A DNA stretch of 64,000 bases from Alentia gelatinosa (taxonomy: Eukaryota > Annelida > Polychaeta > Phyllodocida > Polynoidae). Under the pieces are notes generated by a model, which saw only the letters and a list, made by a program, of their open reading frames with translations, was not told the origin of the DNA and made no database searches. Positions within the stretch are counted from its first letter, which is position 1, and each line of letters opens with the position of its first letter. Below are positions 32,852 through 43,796 of the stretch, in pieces. Location: assembly GCA_950022655.1 (NCBI GenBank), contig OX465583.1, forward strand, positions 71,001,152 to 71,065,151. The letters run 5' to 3'. Position numbers and translations under genes: made by a program.

Positions 32852-33040
32852 ACTTTGTTTGTTTGTTTGGGTAGTTAAATGCAGCGATCTCCAGAATCAC
32901 TAAAACGATGTGTATATGAGCTATTATTCCATAGTAATATCTCCAATCGATATTCTATTCTAGCGTACCAGAGGCAACATCAGGTGAACTATGAAATAAT
33001 AGCTCACATATCAGCGACTTCTTTTTGGTGATCCCGGAAA
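32852..33040 (+). mobile_element. SINE tail fused to truncated MITE family I
   Basis: TTTGTTTGTTTGGGTAGTTA jumps into GCAGCGATCTCCAGAATCAC, the left arm of MITE I. The core TTATTCCATAGTAATAT and ATCAGGTGAA.TATGAAATA matches 19,730-19,830. The right end is cut by the next SINE. Confidence 0.65.
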
Positions 33041-33430
33041 TTGTTTGTTTGGGAAGTTTAACGTCCAATATGTTCTATTGGACTTACTTCGGGTTTGATC
33101 GAATCTATGAAATGAATGTAGGTAGAAATCTCACCCTTTCACATTTACCGAGGTGAAAGTTCTTTTAGTTCCCAAACCACATAGACATGGTATGAGAAGG
33201 ATTGGCCGATATAGCAGTAAATCTACCAGTTCTGTGGGTGAAGGAGAAAAGTGGCTGCAGTGGGACTCAGATGAACAATGTCCAGTGCTCTTTACCACTG
33301 AGCTAACTCCCCACCCCAGTTGCTTTCGTTATGCTTGCGTGTAAGCATATCCGGTCTGCACCACGAGGAGGCAAGGCGACCAAGAGGGTGATTGGTAATT
33401 GCTGTTCACCCACAGGGATACCAGACTGAC
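33041..33430 (-). mobile_element. SINE with 5' extension, one internal module
   Basis: The 3' end is TGTTTGGGAAGTTTAACGTC. The tRNA part (33,258-33,316) keeps GGGGAGTTAGCTCAGTGGTA but has a deleted middle. The extension (TTATGCTTGCGTGTAAGCAT) continues to about 33,430. Confidence 0.8.
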
Positions 33431-33905
33431 TTATCTTTTACGTTTTTAACGCTTCTGAAGTTTGCTAACGTCTCTTAACGTTTTTCTATGCATTTCGACT
33501 AATTTCAACATTCATTTACGCATTCAAGATGCGTAAAACTCATTCTGACACTGCGCTTCTTCTAGGATCTATTCACGTTCCTTCACGCATTCTGACTTTC
33601 ATTTACGAAAACGCGGGGTTGCGTCGGAATGCCTAAACGAATGTGAACAAAACGTGGAAAAAACGCGGTGTCAGAATTACTCTCAAACATTTCAAACTTA
33701 TCTCTACGCATTTATAAGGCATAAGTGCACCCGGGAAAAAAACACAATGCGTACAGAAACGTAAATAAGCGTTGATGAACACTGAAAAACGTAATAAAAC
33801 GTAAAAACTATGGAAACAGAAACGTTCAGAATCCCAGGCACATACTCGCCCGAACCATCTGAAATACGTAGTTAAAACGCCAATTGATGCCAATGTGACT
33901 CGAAT
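33431..33905. repeat. AACGT/ACGCATT-rich foldback
   Basis: Dense AACGTTTTTAACG, ACGCATT and AAACGT motifs. The left half (ACGTTTTTCTATGCATTTCG) is roughly complementary to the right half (CAGAAACGTAAATAAGCGTT, AAAACGTAATAAAACGT). Probably a decayed long inverted repeat. Confidence 0.5.
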
Positions 33906-34132
33906 GCATAGTGAAATTCGCCTTTTTTCTGATACGTAGAAGAAACACCGAAATTATACGCTAGTATGACTGGGGCATAGGGAATAGGGATAGGGTAAGG
34001 GGAAGGGAAAGGGGAAATGTTTTCTGTTTTTTCCCTAGAGATTTGAAACCATGATGACACAGTTACTACGAAGTACAGTATTCATCCACAGTTGTATTGA
34101 TAAGAAACTTGAGTTGGGAAGAATTAAAACGG

Positions 34133-34372
34133 GTTGAGTTCGTCATGGGTCGAGTTTGTTACGGGTCGAATTAGTTGCGGGTCGAGTTCATTACAGGTCG
34201 AGTTTGTCATGGGTCGAGTTTGTCATGGGTCAAGTTCATTTCGGGTCGAATTCATTATAGGTCGAATTCTTAAAACGGGTCGAGTTCATCATGGGTCAAG
34301 TTCATCATGGTTCGAGTTCGTTACGGGTCAAGTTCGTTGTAGGTCGAGTTCATCATGGATCGAGTTCTCCAG
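34133..34372 (+). repeat. 16-bp tandem repeat, ~15 copies
   Basis: GGGTCGAGTTCATCAT-type units (TCGA core) repeat with 16-bp spacing and frequent T/C and A/G substitutions. Confidence 0.92.
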
Positions 34373-34627
34373 TATTCTGAGACACTGCTCACAAGTAAAA
34401 CCGACACTCGAGTAGAAAAGGGCGATTCATGGCGTCAATTACCACGTATCGAGGGGCCCTTAAGTAGGGCAATTGGCAGTCGAAAACCAAAACACCTTTA
34501 GGATGATCATTTCTCTTTTTATCCCTCCTCTCTTGACGTCAGGGAAGGTATGGCTATTTATGTGTTATTCTGGTTTGGTGCACCTGTGTCAGACAAACAA
34601 CATTGAAATGATTGACGTTAGCTATTA

Positions 34628-34690
34628 AGGGCATATCCTACAATTCACAGTGGCGTCACCTGGTGGTTTTTAAACATTACATTATTTATT
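34628..34690 (+). repeat. Dispersed repeat family D, short fragment
   Basis: GGGCATATCCTACAATTCAC followed by AGTGGCGTCACCTGGTGG matches the start of family D. It ends near a SINE-tail-like TTTTTTTGGGTAGTTAAACG at 34,697. Confidence 0.65.
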
Positions 34691-34974
34691 GTTTTTTGTT
34701 TTTTTGGGTAGTTAAACGTCAAATTTGTTCAGTCAGAGAAGTTTTATGTCGCTATAAGTATTCGTCTGCCTTTTGTCAGATCACAAATATAACTGCGAAG
34801 CCAACAAAATGGTTATTTCCACTTCCATTGCTTCTACATAAAAGAAATAATGATATTGCGCTCTGTATTTTCTTGTATTCCGGTTCTTATTATTGGTTAA
34901 AGGCAGAACACACACTTTGAAATGTCAATTTGTGCCTCACTTGTACTTACCCCACCTTCCGTATTTATATAGAG

Positions 34975-35245
34975 GTGCATCGAGAATCGTATAAATAGAC
35001 AATATTCCACAAGTTTGGATGTGCCCGAATCGTCATGGAGGTGAAGCCGAGTGACGATTATGGCACATCCAAACGAGTGGAATATTGTCTATTTTACGAT
35101 TCGAGTTGTTTGGATTTATCTCACCCCTTTCTACGACATTGGATAGCATCAGAATATCAGAAAAGTTTGAATATACCTAGCAAATCCATTTGACGTCATC
35201 TCGTATTCACTACACCATGGCCGTGGCGTAGTATTGTCACTTTAC
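34975..35245 (+). mobile_element. Foldback MITE family A, copy 2
   Basis: The hairpin arms AATAGACAATATTCCAC / GTGGAATATTGTCTATT and GTTTGGATGTGCC / GGCACATCCAAAC surround CATGGAGGTGAAGCCGAGTG. They are followed by TTTATCTCACCCCTTTCTAC, TGACGTCATC and a slightly decayed 24-bp palindrome at 35,209-35,232. Best preserved copy of this family. Confidence 0.82.
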
Positions 35246-35256
35246 AATGTCGACCA

Positions 35257-35602
35257 TCAACTCCCTGCCTGAAACATAGGACCACTTTCACAGACTAGCT
35301 ACTCTAGCCTGCCTGAGGCAAATACCACTTCATAGACTACTCACTCTACCCTGAATGCGGCAAATCCCACTTCGTAGACTACTCACTCTACCCTGAATGC
35401 GGCAAATACCACTTCATAGACTACTCACTCTACCCTGAATGTGGCAAATCCCACTTCGTAGACTACTCACTCTACCCTGAATGTGGCAAATCCCACTTCA
35501 TAGACTACTCACTCTACCCTGAATGCGGCAAGTACCACTTCGTAGACTACTCACTCTACCCTGAATGCGGCAAGTACCACTTCGTAGACTACTTGCTCAG
35601 CA
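35257..35602 (+). repeat. 42-bp tandem repeat, ~8 copies
   Basis: TCACTCTACCCTGAATGCGG recurs at 35,341, 35,383, 35,425 and onward in exact 42-bp steps. The first unit (35,257) is diverged. Confidence 0.95.
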
Positions 35603-35704
35603 TTTCTTACAGACTGTTCGTTATAAAGTGATTTGAAAATACCTGAGTGTAGAGTAAACATTCACACTCAGCTCCACAAACACTATTTCTCATTTTGTTT
35701 GTTA

Positions 35705-37215
35705 AAAGTTTTTTTATTGGTTGATAAAGATTTACTTCTTCTTGTTGTAATAATACATAAGCCAACAAAAAACCTTCATGACACTATGGGTGGGATTTTT
35801 AAAACCTGCTAAATTACCGAAAACAGGGTTATTCAAGGCTAATGTTGTATAAACGTATCTCATCGATGTAAAAATGGCATTTTTTGGTGCATCTTTAGAT
35901 GGTCTTTCATTCCAACATAGGGTTTTGTATAGCTCCGAGGAATTTTTCCTTCCGAAAATCAACAAAAACTGTGATTTTCTAGTGTTTTAATTTTTTTTCA
36001 AAATCTTGGAGGCACAATGTTGAGCCAATTGTTTTTATTAACTTGTTTAAAGCATATGTCATGAGAAGTGTAGACTATATAGTTTTGAAAATTGGTTAAA
36101 GTTTGAAAAAATATCAAAATGGTCAAAACTATCCAGGACCTTTAAATTTTCCAACTGAGAACCCAATAGAGCATGTTGTCCTACACCCCAATTTTGAGAG
36201 GATTGTACTAATGAGATATACAATGAGAAATTAAATCTTCTTTATTGTAAAATGTTGACCAATATCCTGACTGTGAGACCTGAAAGATTCAACACAATCA
36301 GATTATCCATTCTGATATTAAAACATTGTGATTCCATGATGATATTTTTTCCAGAAAATGGGGTGTTAGACAACACTCCTGTTAAAAGATGTCTAGAAGA
36401 AATAATAATCATGATAGAATAACAAATACCCCTGTATATGTTAAGTATTCCTACCACTTTTAAATACCCAGTTTACTTTCTTCCTGAATAAAAAAATGTA
36501 CTTCTTGTGATTCAAAAACTGAAAACGTGTTGTCCGGCACCCCGGGGTGTCGGACAACACGCTCTGATATAAATCCTGATTTTGGGGTTGTTTCTTATCG
36601 GTAATTGAGTGATTTGCTTTGAAAAACATAGCTTTCTATCATTTCATTAAGAATAAAAAGGATTATAGTTACTGATATTATTTCATTCATTGTTCTGAGC
36701 AGTTTTGAAAACGTGTTGTCTGACACCCCGCGTGTTGTCCGACACCCCTGCCTGGCCCAAACCCAAATATGGCTCAGAGCTTTTGTTTCAAATCTGATAT
36801 ATGATAGAGGTGTTTAGGGTAAAATATAACATATGTCACCATATAATATTAGTTTTTCTCAAATCATAAGCTTTTATAACGTTTCTTGAAATTTCAAATA
36901 TTTTAGGGGGTTGACAATATGCAGTATTATACACAACTTCAAAAGGCTCTCAAATCTGAACCATTCGTCTGATTTTGTTGGAATAATGTTTTTCTGGAAG
37001 ATATGCTGTAGGAGACTAATATAAAATGTAAAAAGAAGTAGTATTCTAAAATTATTTTTTGAGTGTCTGATCCCAGGAAGAAAGCGTAATTTAGCAGGTT
37101 TCAAAAATCCGACCCCTATATCAGCTACAGCCATGCCTACAATGGTTTTTATGTGGTGCCTAACAATTAGAAAAATACAATAAAAAGGACAATATAAGTA
37201 TAACCAATAAAAGTG
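35705..37215. mobile_element. ~1.5-kb element with long, diverged inverted termini
   Basis: GGGTGGGATTTTTAAAACCT (35,787) is inverted as AGGTTTCAAAAATCCGACCC (37,097). The pairing extends with gaps out to TTTTTATTGGTTGATA / TATAACCAATAAAAG. The core is AT-rich and contains several TGTTGTCCGACACCCC motifs, two of them a back-to-back palindrome at about 36,525-36,563. Frames are short and unrecognised. Confidence 0.55.
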
Positions 37216-37562
37216 TACATACATCCACTTTGGCTTTGCCTCGTGAGATTTCTCTGCAACCCAAACTCATGGCATATTGGCAATGACTATGGATCTCGAT
37301 GCAGTTCCTTATCAGAAATCTATCCATTTCACCAGAATTCACCCCCACTGTCCCATCATATCAGCTCAGCCTGGTATGACCCTGGCAGCTGGTACGGTGT
37401 TCAGCACCCCGCTGGTCTGTATGCAGTCTATCAGCATGCAGACCATTCATCCCAAATCCAGGTTGATTAACACACTGTGTGCGCCTTGTTGATTCGGCGT
37501 GTTCTAGTCGGCTGGCGGAATAAATGATGTAGACACAGGGCTGTAATGGATGCCTGTTTACT

Positions 37563-38400
37563 GAGCAGCTCTCAGTATACGCTCTATCATAGGAGCAGCC
37601 TGCAGTATACGCTCTATCATAGGAACAGCTCGCATTATACGCTCTATCATAGGAGCAGCCTGTAGTATACGCTCTATCATAGGAGTAGCTCTCAGTATAC
37701 ACTCTATCATAGGAGCAGCTCGCGGTATACACTCTATCATAGGAGCAGCCTGTAGTATACGCTCTATCATAGGAGCAGCTCACAGTATACGCTCTATCAT
37801 AGGAACAGCCTGTAGTATACGCTCTATCATAGGAGCAGCCTGTAGTATACACTCTATCATAGGAACAGCTCGCAGTATTCGCTCTATCATAGGAACAGCT
37901 CTCAGTATATGCTCTATCATAGGAACAGGTATCAGTATACGCTCTATCATAGGAGCAGCCTGTAGTTTACGCTCTATCATAGGAGCAGCCTGTAGTATAA
38001 GCTCTATCATAGGAGCAGCTCGCAGTATACGCTCTATCATAGGAGCAGCTCACAGTACTCACTCTATCATAGGAGCAGCTCGCGGTATACACTCTATCAT
38101 AGGAGTAGCTCGCAGTATACGCTCTATCATAGGAGCAGCTCGTGGTATACACTCTATCATAGGAGCAGCCTGTAGTATACGCTCTATCATAGGAGCAGCT
38201 CGCAGTATACACTCTATCATAGGAGCAGCTCGCAGTATACGCTCTATCATAGGAGCAGCCTGTAGTATACGCTCTATCATAGGAGCAGCCTGCAGTATAC
38301 GCTCTATCATAGGAGCAGCTCTCAGTACTCACTTTAATATAGGAGCAGCTCGCAGTATACATTCTATCATAGGAGCAGCTCGCAGTATTTACTCTATCAT
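37563..38400 (+). repeat. 30-bp tandem repeat, 28 copies
   Basis: The landmark CTCTATCATAGGAGCAGC sits at strict 30-bp spacing from 37,581 to 38,391 without an indel. The minus-strand frames (MIERILQAAP and YTASCSYDRA decapeptides) are open only because 30 is a multiple of three and units lack stops. No promoter, splice or domain evidence for translation. Confidence 0.96.
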
Positions 38401-39085
38401 ATCGTTAGATACTCAATACAACCACCATGTGGACTAGAACAGGTATGTTCTGTGGAACAGACCATTAGATGCTGAATACACCCACCACATTCTGTGGAAC
38501 AGACCATTAGCTACTCAATATACCCACCACATTCTGTGGAACAGGCCATGAGGTGCTCAATATACCCACCACATTCTGTGACCCAGACCGTGAGGTGCTC
38601 AATTCACACACCACATTGACTAGAGCATGTATGTTCTGTGGAACAGACCATTAGATGCTGAATACATCCACCTCATTCTGTGGAACAGACCATTAGATAC
38701 TCAATATACCCACCACATTCTGTGACCCAGACCGTGAGGTGCTCAATTCCCGCACCAGATTGACTAGAGCAGGTATGTTCTGTGGAACAGACCATTAGAT
38801 GCTGAATACATCCACCACATTCTGTGGAACAGACCATTAGATACTCAATATACCCACCACATTCTGTGACCCAGACCGTGAGGTGCTCAATTCCCGCACC
38901 AGATTGACTAGAGCAGGTATGTTCTGTGGAACAGACCATTAGATGCTGAATACATCCACCACATTCTGTGGAACAGACCGTTAGATACTGAATATACCCA
39001 CTACATTCTGTGGAACAGACCGTTAGATACTCAATATACCCACCACATTATGTGGAACAGACTGTAAGATGTTTAATACACCCAC
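38401..39085 (+). repeat. ~42-bp repeats in a ~144-bp higher-order array
   Basis: TTCTGTGGAACAGACCATTA.AT units alternate with a variant TTCTGTGACCCAGACCGTGA and a linker ATTGACTAGAGCAGGTATG. The linker recurs about 144 bp apart (38,761 and 38,905), giving a higher-order unit. It starts immediately after the 30-bp array. Confidence 0.85.
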
Positions 39086-39477
39086 CACGTTGACTAGGGC
39101 AGCTCGGCTGTGCTGGTAATAGGATCTGAGGGCAGGTATCAGCCGGTATCAGCTCAGAGGTCGGTGGTGAGTAGATAACACAGACAGTGGGCGTATCGTC
39201 CACCAGACAGACTGTATCACTCCATCACCATATATGGGAGCGGGATTATCAGTCAATGCCTTGGTGTATGAGCGATGCCGTAATGAATAGAAATACCGGG
39301 AGGAAATGGATCAAGTGGCACATAATCGTCCCTCTGAAGGCATAGACAGGATTGGGCGCTTTTATATATTCATATTACACACTGATTAGACCTCTACTAT
39401 ATTCTGTAGAGACTTGATACTGGGTATACATCAAGCTTGATTTAGAAAAAGCCCCACTCTATCCGACAAGGTTTATT

Positions 39478-39610
39478 ATGGCCAGTTCACACTGTGCGTT
39501 TTTAGGAACATAGGTATGCCCAGTCTCAGACTAGGCATACCTTCAGGATCGCAACGCAAGCGTTTTTGAATATCAAACATGTTTGATGTCAAATCGCAAT
39601 CGCCCAAAAA
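39478..39610. repeat. Family M segment
   Basis: CAGTTCACACTGTGCG and TATGCCCAGTCTCAGACTAG match 9180-9385. Then a short palindrome, AAACATGTTT. Confidence 0.55.
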
Positions 39611-39699
39611 GAAAAATCCAAACGACACTAATGTAGTGCTAATAGTGATAATGTGATAAATGCTCTCAGGCAGGCCATAGTTCCTATTCATCTCACCCC

Positions 39700-39830
39700 T
39701 GTAAACACTGCCGTATTCACTATCATAAGCACTGCTGTATTTAGTGCCTTACACACTACCGTATTCACTACCGTAAATACTTACGTAAATACTGCCATAA
39801 ACACTGCGGTAAACATTGCCGTATTTGATA
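39700..39830 (+). repeat. ~12-bp degenerate repeat (ACACTGCCGTAA type)
   Basis: AACACTGCCGTATT, AGCACTGCTGTATT, ACACTACCGTATT and TAAACACTGCGGTAA follow each other across about 130 bp. Confidence 0.75.
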
Positions 39831-39974
39831 GATTCTATTCATAGCTTCTCATGTTTTGTGCGTCGTGGGTCCCCGTTGGTTCCGAGATTTACTATATACC
39901 CATGCCGTATATACTGTAAACATGCGGACCGTTTCGCCATATAACATAAGGACTACCTTCCCATACACGTTTAT

Positions 39975-40446
39975 TATACAAGTAATTATATAGAACGACC
40001 TGACCATGCTGTACATGCTACAAAACGAGATGGGGAATTGTTGCTTTTTATTGAACGAGGCGCCAGGCCGAGTTCTGTAAAAACATCAATTCCCATCGAG
40101 TTTTGTAGCATGTACAAGCATGGTAGGTCATTCTTTATTTATTATATACCCAAAAGTAATCAAATCTTACCATATATTGGCATAGAAGACATGTCTATGT
40201 GAAAGCCCAAGCACTGCTGATGTTTCAACGTGTTCAGTATAACAGTGTACTGCACAGGGTTCAGTATACAATTTATATTGCACAGGGAGCAGCAGTACGT
40301 AATTATCAAATATACTACATGGGTATATAATAATTTACAGTTTGTACGGAACTCGTAAACGTAAACGCCTCGGTCCATACAAACCGTAAATTACCATCTC
40401 ATTCTGTGACTTGTACAGCATGGTCAGGACGTTCTATATAAGTACT
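39975..40446. mobile_element. Nested foldback element
   Basis: Outer arms: TATATAGAACGACCTGACCATGC on the left and, inverted, GCATGGTCAGGACGTTCTATATA on the right. Inner hairpin 39,998-40,130: TGTACATGCTACAAAACGA / TCGAGTTTTGTAGCATGTAC around CGAGGCGCCAGGCCGAG. A third hairpin, GTTTGTACGGAACTCG..., lies at 40,335-40,385. Two hairpins inside one larger inverted repeat. Confidence 0.7.
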
Positions 40447-41052
40447 AACTCCACAAATGAAGACCATCATTGTGAACGCAGGAAGTAGGCCTTGATCCCC
40501 ACTGTACACACACTGCTCCAGGGCGGCCCCACGTGAAGGTCATTCAGGTCACACATCACCTCGTGTCATACAATGGATGTTAGATGTGCCTTCAGAGAGT
40601 CGGCGAGCTGGACAAACACGTCTAATAATAAACGACCGCCGACCTGCCTCTCCTTGAGCTGTTTACAACGTGGGCACACACTTATACAGGCCACAGTAGG
40701 CGTGCTCCGGACAGGCCAAGTAGCCTGCCTGTTGTAAGTTTTTGTTTTGCAAGTTTTGAAAATAAAAATATAGGTTTTTATAGGTTTTTCAAGGCCCAAA
40801 ACATAGGCTTTTATAGGTTTTTAGGGTTAACATATTTAGCATAATAAGAGTCAAAATATAGTGAACTGCTTATTTTCAGCTCTTGATTTCTAATAAATGT
40901 ACCTAGTACTAAATCGCAGGACGTCAAGATGTCTGGCTCATCGGGTTATACCCATCAAGCATGTATATGCGTGTTGAGTTTCCAACAGGCAAGCCAGCCT
41001 GGCAAGAAGTCACACCAACTCTTGATTCTTAAACACTTTTATGATCTCTTAA

Positions 41053-41310
41053 CCCTTTAAGGGTGGGTATCTGTGGCATTAGTATGTGGTAAAGGGCGGG
41101 TACTAGTGATAATGTATACTGCCAGAGGGCGGGAGGTCTCAGGCCTATTGTAATAGTTCTCTAGATATATTCACCCAGAATCATTAGCTGTGTATTGCAT
41201 CTATATTCTGTGAACATTTCATGGTTATAAATCCAATATTTCTGATTTTATTCCACAAAAACGTAATTTTGCAAATTTAAGAAAAATGATGCCATATGCC
41301 TCTGGTGGAG
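41053..41310 (+). mobile_element. piggyBac-like MITE family L, copy 1
   Basis: It begins right after TTAA (41,049-41,052) with CCCTTTAAGGGTGGG, then GGGCGGGTACTAGTG, CTGCCAGAGGGCGGGAGGTC and TTCATGGTTATAAATCCAAT. It is homologous in opposite orientation to 57,853-58,130. The right end (near ATGATGCCATATGCC) appears truncated. TTAA targets with CCC-starting termini are typical of piggyBac-derived MITEs. Confidence 0.65.
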
Positions 41311-41514
41311 TCTGATCTGCGCCACCTTGACCTGATACCAGAATCAGAATCCCTGCTGGAAGAGCGAATCATTCTTCAAGCAGATCTTTTGTCGTGGTTT
41401 TGATCTCGCACTTCAAGTAGTTGGAGACGATTTTTTTAGACACGATAATCGTAAATAGTGATTATTAAAGATATCTTGAGTTTTCAAGATAAATACAAGG
41501 ACAATTGAAGTGTA

Positions 41515-41890
41515 TTTTACTCACCCCTGTACACACTAAAAGAATGGACAACACACTGGATATAGACCATGGAGAACAGACTGCAATACTTGTAAGGGTA
41601 TGGAGAACAAGTTCCCAATGTTAAGTCTTTGGGACAGAAACACCAGGAGTGAGATAAATGTATGATACACAGGATATAAACCATGGAGAACGGTCTGCAA
41701 TACTTGTATGGGTATGGAGAACAAGTTCCCAATGTTAAGTCTTTGGGACAGAAATACCAGGGGCGAGATAAATGTATGATTCACAGGATATAAACCATGG
41801 AGAACGGACTGCAATACTCGTAGGGGCATGGAGAATGAGTTGCCAATGTTAAGCCTATGGAACATAAATACCAGGAGTGAGATAAGACCG
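41515..41890 (-). repeat. Family K box in three tandem copies (114-bp period)
   Basis: GAGATAAATG at 41,651 and 41,765, then GAGATAAG at 41,879, are 114 bp apart. Each unit contains TATAAACCATGGAGAACGG and AGTTCCCAATGTTAAG. The first unit opens with a CTCACCCCTGTACACAC edge, so a transposon box has become a tandem array. Confidence 0.85.
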
Positions 41891-42146
41891 AGTCTTTGAT
41901 CTCTGCGGTGGAGTGTTGCTGGCTTTGGCGCGCGGGAGGGTGATCCCTCTCAGGTCTGTAGCGAGCTGAGAGCCAGAGCAAGCCTTCCAAGCTCAATCTT
42001 TCAATTTTTTCCCTGAGAGAAGTTTTAGTTTCATATTTTTTCTTGGGTGGATTGCTTCCACTGTCTGCGCAGTGCTTGTCGCCAGGAACAGGCAGCGGGG
42101 TCACTCGGTGCACAAGTTTTACTGTGCCTGGAGTGGTTTTGCTGGC

Positions 42147-42572
42147 GAGGCAGGTGGGGTTGTCAGCGGGGCAGGTGGGGTTGTCAGCGGGGCAGGTGGG
42201 GTTGTCAGCGGGGCAGGTGGGGTTGTCAGCGGGGCAGGTGGGGTTGTCAGCGGGGCAGGTGGGGTTGTCAGCGGGGCAGGTGGGGTTGTCAGCGGGGCAG
42301 GTGGGGTTGTCAGCGGGGCAGGTGGGGTTGTCAGCGGGGCAGGTGGGGTTGTCAGCGGGGCAGGTGGGGTTGTCAGCGGGGCAGGTGGGGTTGTAGGCAG
42401 CCGACAGTGCAGGTGGGGTTCCCGGGCGGACAGGCTGGGTTGCGGGTGGGGCAGGTGGGGTTGTGGTTGGGCAGGCGGGGTTGTGGGCAGGGCAGACAGG
42501 ATTGTGGGCGGGGCAGGTGGAGTTGCGGGCAGAGCAGACAGGGTTGAGGGTGGGACAGGCAGGGTTGGGGTA
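42147..42572 (+). repeat. 21-bp G-rich tandem repeat, 12 copies plus degenerate tail
   Basis: GGGGCAGGTGGGGTTGTCAG repeats with exact 21-bp spacing from 42,147 to 42,398. It is followed by ~170 bp of diverged units. All plus frames and one minus frame are open because 21 is a multiple of three. The four G-runs per two units make quadruplex formation possible. Confidence 0.95.
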
Positions 42573-42644
42573 GGCTCGTACATGAAGACCCTATTTGTAC
42601 TTCATACAAAGGTTATCGAATAATAATATTCAAATCTGTTCGCT

Positions 42645-42745
42645 AAGACGGTATTAACCGTCCATAAGTTCGTCCATAAGTGTTGATTAAAGTTCACCCA
42701 CACTGTCCTTGGGTCTCTATGGCATACAGAAAGGGGTCTCCATGT
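42645..42745 (+). repeat. Conserved flank shared with 27,007-27,110
   Basis: GGTATTAACCGTCCATAAGT, TGTTGATTAAAGTTCACC and GGGTCTCTATGGCATACAGA. Here it lies right of the 21-bp array rather than a 30-bp array. Confidence 0.85.
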
Positions 42746-43199
42746 AAGATCACACACTCCACTGACAGACATGGGGTGTCCCTAGACTGGTGGTCACCTG
42801 CAACACACTCTACAGACAGACATGACGTGTCCCTAGACTGGTCACCACCAAACACACACTCTATGTGTCTAGGGACATGGGGTGTGAGCAAGAGCTTAAA
42901 AGAGAGTAACCCACTGAATCATGTCTATGAAAGTGAGATGCCAAACCATTTCATCACCAACATGAAAACTAAAATAGAAGTGATGGGGACTTTGAGAAAC
43001 TAGTGAATACATCCCTGAAGGCCTCGTTTCTTTTCCCATTTTCTTTTATTCTGGAGAGCTTTGAATTAAATATCACACACTCGATTACACAGCGCGCGGT
43101 GCTCTAACACTAAAAAACACCGCTATGAGCGATAATGGGAGCACTCACCACCACGTCATGTCATGTCTGTTAACGGAGGCCACTCATTGGTTTCTTTAC
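42746..43199. repeat. Short ~60-bp duplication then unremarkable sequence
   Basis: GACAGACATGGGGTGTCCCT and GACAGACATGACGTGTCCCT, each followed by AGACTGGT..TCACC, form a diverged pair at 42,763-42,850. Nothing recognised to the right. Confidence 0.5.
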
Positions 43200-43440
43200 C
43201 CACCTAATACAGAGTCTTCGAACTAAAACTTTATTACCCACCTAATAAGGAGTCTCCATACTCTATCTCACCCCTGGTACAAGATGAGCCATAGAAATAA
43301 CATAAGGAAAAAATACTCAACGATCACCCCCATAAAGTGACAATACTACGCCACGGCCGTGGCGTAGTGAATGTGAGATGACGTTATGTGGTGTCTGGTA
43401 TCTTGATATGTCATTATTTTAAAGTCAGAAGAACGTAGAA
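43200..43440 (-). mobile_element. Foldback MITE family A, half copy with perfect palindrome
   Basis: CTATCTCACCCCTGGTACAA, CAACGATCACCCCCATAAAG and then a perfect 24-bp palindrome at 43,345-43,368, followed by GAGATGACGTTATG. Just left are two TTACCCACCTAATA blocks shared with 21,838 and 22,229. Confidence 0.75.
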
Positions 43441-43796
43441 GTAAGTACGATGTATTTTTATAGTTACTTTCTGGTGTCAAAACAATACAGTATTTATTCA
43501 TTAACATGATTATGATAGAAATCCATTGTTTATTAGAAGAAACTCATCAGAAACATATCAGAAAGTGGCCCGGTACTCCAGACCGCTTGCGCAAAATAAG
43601 ATGCTACCTCCAGTATTTACAGATTATCCGATGACGTCATTACTCGTCATCCACGTGACAATAGGAGAGACGGGGTCACCACCCGGTCACGGGAGAGAGA
43701 TCTAAGCTGACGGTCGCCATGACTCCCTAACAAACTTCATGCCATCCTAAAGTGCTGGTTCCACCAACACGACGGATTTGCCATATCATATCTTGG

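Noticed and set aside
37361..38362. Minus-strand decapeptide-repeat proteins
   Set aside because: Several overlapping frames are open only because the 30-bp unit is a multiple of three. They are treated as minisatellite.
42043..42623. Overlapping plus and minus frames up to 183 codons
   Set aside because: Produced by the 21-bp G-rich array. Four different frames are open at once.
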